NCBI GenBank assembly: GCA_964652155.1
Contig: CAZZBK010000199.1
Location: forward strand, 1-7,832
Length of the DNA: 7,832 nt
Direction: 5' to 3'
Origin: CAZZBK01 sp964652155
GTDB lineage: Bacteria; Planctomycetota; Planctomycetia; Pirellulales; PNKZ01
Shown: one piece after another, positions 5,638 through 7,832 of the stretch
Layout of the letters: each line of letters starts with the position of its first letter
Numbering within the stretch: position 1 is the stretch's first letter
Program-made: the position numbers and the translations under genes
The notes under the pieces: generated by a model
Database searches by the model: none
Told to the model about the DNA's origin: nothing
The model's input: the letters and a program-made list of their open reading frames with translations, nothing else

Positions 5638-7083
5638 CTACTTCGTGATTGCGGTCGACTTGCCGTCGTCCCGCATAAGCTGCGGATTCGGTTCACTCGG
5701 CAGCGGTGCGGGAACACGCTTAATCCAGGCCAATAGATCGTCGAGCAGTTCGTCGCGTTTTTTCGTTTCCGAATTCGCCAGGTTTTTTGTTTCGCCCTGA
5801 TCATTGACGATGTTGTAAAGCTCGGCGGCGTTATTGGAATCGAGCTTTGCACGGCCGCCGTCGAGTTGCCACTCTTCATGATAGAGGTGCAACTTCCAAT
5901 CGCCTTTGCGAATCGCGCTCACGGGCCGCGTGCGGAACACCGGGTCGCGGCCGCGCGGCACGGGATTGCTCAGATATCCGGGGAAGTGCCAGAAGATCGC
6001 CTCACGATCGAGCTTGCCTTGACCTTCCAACAGCGGCGTCAGGTTCGCGCCGTCGAGCGGCCGATTGGCGGGAAGTTTCGCACCGGCCAGGGCGGCAAAC
6101 GTCGCATAGAAATCGACGTTGATCACCGGCACGTCGCACGTTGTGCCCGGCTTCACGACCGCGGGCCAGCGGACAATCATGGGTTCGCGAATGCCGCCCT
6201 CGTAGTAGCTGCCCTTCTTGCCGCGCAACGGTTCCTGTGATTCGACCGTGCCGCCGTTGTCCGACGTGAAGACGACCAGCGTATTTTCTTCGAGGCCAAG
6301 CTCGGCGAGCTTCTTCATCACCAATCCGACTCCTTCATCAAGTTCCGCCAAGCAGGCGGCGTTGCTCGGACTGTTGTGAAGCATCCCGGGCTTTTTCGCT
6401 TTGAACTTCGCCAGCACCTCGGGGCGCGATTCGAGCACCGAATGAATCGCGTAGTGCGGCAAGTAGGCGAAGAAAGGGCGGTCTTGGTTCTCTTCGATAA
6501 ACGCGCAAGCCGCCGACGTGATCGAGAAGATCGCCTTCGGATCGTTGGGCACCTTCTGACTCCAACCATGTCCGTCGACTTTCACGACATCGAAGTGCTG
6601 CTCGGGGTCGCTCCCTTGACCGCCGTCGAGATGCCACTTGCCGAACATGCCGGTGACGTAGCCGGCCGACTTCATCGCCTTGGGCAGCGTGAACTCATCG
6701 GGACCGAGGCCGCCAACGTTCTTGATCGGCAACAGCCGCATCCGTTCGACCGGCCCGCGCAGGGTGGTACCCACGGCGTAGACGCCGTGCCGCGGCGTGT
6801 ATTGGCCTGAGAGCAAACAGGCCCGGCTCGGCGCGCAATTGCCCGCCGCCGCGTAAGCCTGCGTAAAGACCATGCCTTGCTTCGCCAGTCGATCCAAGTG
6901 TGGCGTCTCGTTGAAGTCGGAGCCCGCAAAACCGGGCTCTTGCCAGCCGAGATCGTCCGCGAGGATCAAGATGATATTGGGGCGTTCGATCGCGAAAGCC
7001 GCAGCGCAGTGCAGCACCATACCCAAGAATAAGGCGGCGAATCGGCGGATCTTCACCGTTCTGTTCAACGTCATCGAAATCAT
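5638..7083 (-). CDS. Secreted type I sulfatase, copy 2
   Basis: This is a 481-residue paralogue of the sulfatase at 4021-5475, similar over the whole mature region. I chose ATG 7083 because GAGGAG (7091-7096) lies seven bases upstream and the protein then begins MISMTLNRTVKIRR plus a hydrophobic stretch ending AFAIERPN, a proper signal peptide. The open frame extends to 7212, but that would place 43 unlikely residues in front of it. Motifs: D43-D44, C83-A-P-S-R87 (formylglycine site), G-K149-W-H151-L, H210 and H214, D275-N276-G-G, R287-G-K-K, GDWKLHLYHEEW (394-405) and AELYNIVNDQGETKNL (420-435). It differs from copy 1 mainly at 166-185 and 214-240; in particular HKPL of copy 1 is HSVL here. 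A different or narrower substrate is plausible but unproven. It lies 138 bp downstream of the DUF4838 gene, and the sialidase remnant follows its stop. Confidence 0.93.
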   Translation of the reverse strand: MISMTLNRTVKIRRFAALFLGMVLHCAAAFAIERPNIILILADDLGWQEPGFAGSDFNETPHLDRLAKQGMVFTQAYAAAGNCAPSRACLLSGQYTPRHGVYAVGTTLRGPVERMRLLPIKNVGGLGPDEFTLPKAMKSAGYVTGMFGKWHLDGGQGSDPEQHFDVVKVDGHGWSQKVPNDPKAIFSITSAACAFIEENQDRPFFAYLPHYAIHSVLESRPEVLAKFKAKKPGMLHNSPSNAACLAELDEGVGLVMKKLAELGLEENTLVVFTSDNGGTVESQEPLRGKKGSYYEGGIREPMIVRWPAVVKPGTTCDVPVINVDFYATFAALAGAKLPANRPLDGANLTPLLEGQGKLDREAIFWHFPGYLSNPVPRGRDPVFRTRPVSAIRKGDWKLHLYHEEWQLDGGRAKLDSNNAAELYNIVNDQGETKNLANSETKKRDELLDDLLAWIKRVPAPLPSEPNPQLMRDDGKSTAITK

Positions 7084-7090
7084 TGACGGT

Positions 7091-7096
7091 CTCCTC
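7091..7096 (-). promoter_or_regulatory. RBS fixing the start of sulfatase copy 2
   Basis: Read on the minus strand this is GAGGAG, seven bases before ATG 7083. It supports the shorter start over the longest open frame, whose first codon is at 7212. Confidence 0.7.
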
Positions 7097-7221
7097 AGCC
7101 CGGTACCTACAGAAGTGAAATACATTTTCTTTGACACCCTTCTCTCAATCACTCGGACGAGCGACTCGCGCTCAAGTAGTACCTGGCACGCGAGGCTGAT
7201 CTCCATGATCACGATAAAGGA

Positions 7222-7832
7222 CTACTTCAAATCAAGTTCGATCGCGCGAGCGGCATTGATCCTCTTGGCCGGCGAATCGGGATGCAAACCGGCCATGCGC
7301 TTCGTCTGCGGGCGCAGCGGCCCGCCGTTGAGCGCAGGCGGATGGGCGGCGATGAGTTGCTGAATCTCCGACCAGTTTTCCTTCACTTTCGCGGCGACGG
7401 CGGCATCCTTCGTTTTCCAATACCCGGCCATGAGCTCGATGTTCTCAAGCGTGAGGCGCGTGTATTCGTAGCCCGCACGCACGAACTCCACGCGTCGAGC
7501 ATAGAGTGAATCGGGCGACACGGCCGCGGCGGCCCGATCGAGCCTAGCTTGCGAGTCGCGGAGTAGTTCCGGGGTAAATAGCTTCGGCAAGCTAAAGACG
7601 CCCGTTTCCCCGTCGACGGCGGTGAACTTCATCCGCTCCTTTTCCAAAGTCTCGTAGTATTCGCGGACTGATGCTGCGGCGGGACCAAAGGCTCGCCGGT
7701 AGTAATCGTCCAACACGGCTTGGGCATCGAGATGCGGATTCCACACGATCTGCGCCATCACGTAATACTGTGGCCCGTGCGTGGCCCAATGCTCCCATAC
7801 GGAATCGATGAAAATCCCTTCGCAACGCGCGG
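7222..7832 (-). CDS. DUF4838-containing protein, C-terminal part (5' end outside the window)
   Basis: The frame is open to the window edge and about 203 residues are visible. It begins ARCEGIFIDSVWEHWATHG, then PQYYVMAQIVWNPHLDAQ and VLDDYYRRAFGPAA, and ends in an alpha-helical region (residues about 45-170) and ELDLK. I recognise I-D-S-x-W-E-H-W-A-T-x-G-P-Q-Y-Y-x-M-A-Q and D-D-Y-Y-R-R-x-F-G-P-A-A as the C-terminal part of DUF4838 proteins. These are large predicted secreted proteins, probably glycoside-hydrolase-like (related to TIM-barrel glucuronidase/hexosaminidase folds), common in planctomycetes. The internal GTG/ATG near 7756-7761 is not the start, because conserved sequence continues upstream. 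It is the first gene of the minus-strand cluster visible here, and its presence points to glycan breakdown. Substrate and catalytic residues cannot be judged from this fragment. Confidence 0.78.
   Translation of the reverse strand, partial: ARCEGIFIDSVWEHWATHGPQYYVMAQIVWNPHLDAQAVLDDYYRRAFGPAAASVREYYETLEKERMKFTAVDGETGVFSLPKLFTPELLRDSQARLDRAAAAVSPDSLYARRVEFVRAGYEYTRLTLENIELMAGYWKTKDAAVAAKVKENWSEIQQLIAAHPPALNGGPLRPQTKRMAGLHPDSPAKRINAARAIELDLK

Noticed and set aside
5630..5655. Extension of the sialidase remnant into the last codons of sulfatase copy 2 (frame reading DRNHEVGA)
   Set aside because: It superficially resembles sialidase sequence, but this DNA aligns with the 3' end of sulfatase copy 1 in the sulfatase frame, so it is sulfatase sequence and the resemblance is probably chance.
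7084..7212. Longer start for sulfatase copy 2 at 7212, adding 43 residues
   Set aside because: ATG 7083 has a clear GAGGAG seven bases upstream and begins a normal signal peptide; the extra residues would bury the signal peptide inside the protein and have no counterpart in copy 1.
7084..7221. Possible promoter or small gene between the DUF4838 gene and sulfatase copy 2
   Set aside because: Only a weak GAGCG/CGCTC inverted repeat is visible and no convincing -35/-10 pair; nothing supports an independent gene.

Overview
The window looks like chromosomal DNA of a planctomycete, most probably of the Pirellulales type. I infer this from three things. Two secreted type I sulfatases sit in tandem with a BNR/Asp-box (sialidase-like) protein and a DUF4838 protein, which is typical planctomycete gene content. 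The serine recombinase and the broken tyrosine recombinase both resemble integrase families I know mainly from this phylum. The DNA is moderately GC-rich. No rRNA or other taxonomic marker is present, so the assignment is an inference.

Left part (1-2860) is mobile DNA. A complete large serine recombinase (11-1966, minus) has a catalytic Ser region, a recombinase domain, a four-Cys zinc ribbon and a coiled coil. Upstream of it is a 328-bp gene-free stretch (1967-2294) rich in short symmetric sequences: a hairpin holding the recombinase RBS, an odd-centred palindrome CTTGTCCCAGTGGGACAAG with a half copy 134 bp away, a pair of 9-bp direct repeats, and a long near-perfect hairpin at 2189-2227. 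To its right is a broken tyrosine recombinase (2295-2848, plus). It has a frameshift near the start, an apparent internal deletion, an in-frame stop, and no catalytic domain. This decayed DNA ends 12 bp from the stop codon of the first metabolic gene.

Right part (2861-7832) is a minus-strand gene cluster for breaking down a sulfated, glycosylated substrate outside the cytoplasm. In transcription order it holds a DUF4838 protein (5' end outside the window), sulfatase copy 2 (5638-7083), a ~90-bp sialidase remnant (5540-5629), sulfatase copy 1 (4021-5475, GTG start) and an intact Asp-box sialidase-like protein (2861-3985). Both sulfatases have the C-A-P-S-R formylglycine motif.

The most informative observation is the remnant between the two sulfatases. 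It reads as the last 29 codons and stop of a second sialidase-like gene, homologous to the end of the intact one. The simplest history is duplication of a sulfatase-sialidase pair, followed by deletion of nearly all of one sialidase while both sulfatases stayed intact and diverged. I see no CRISPR array, tRNA or rRNA, and no convincing wholly new system. The unexplained structure is concentrated in 1967-2294.
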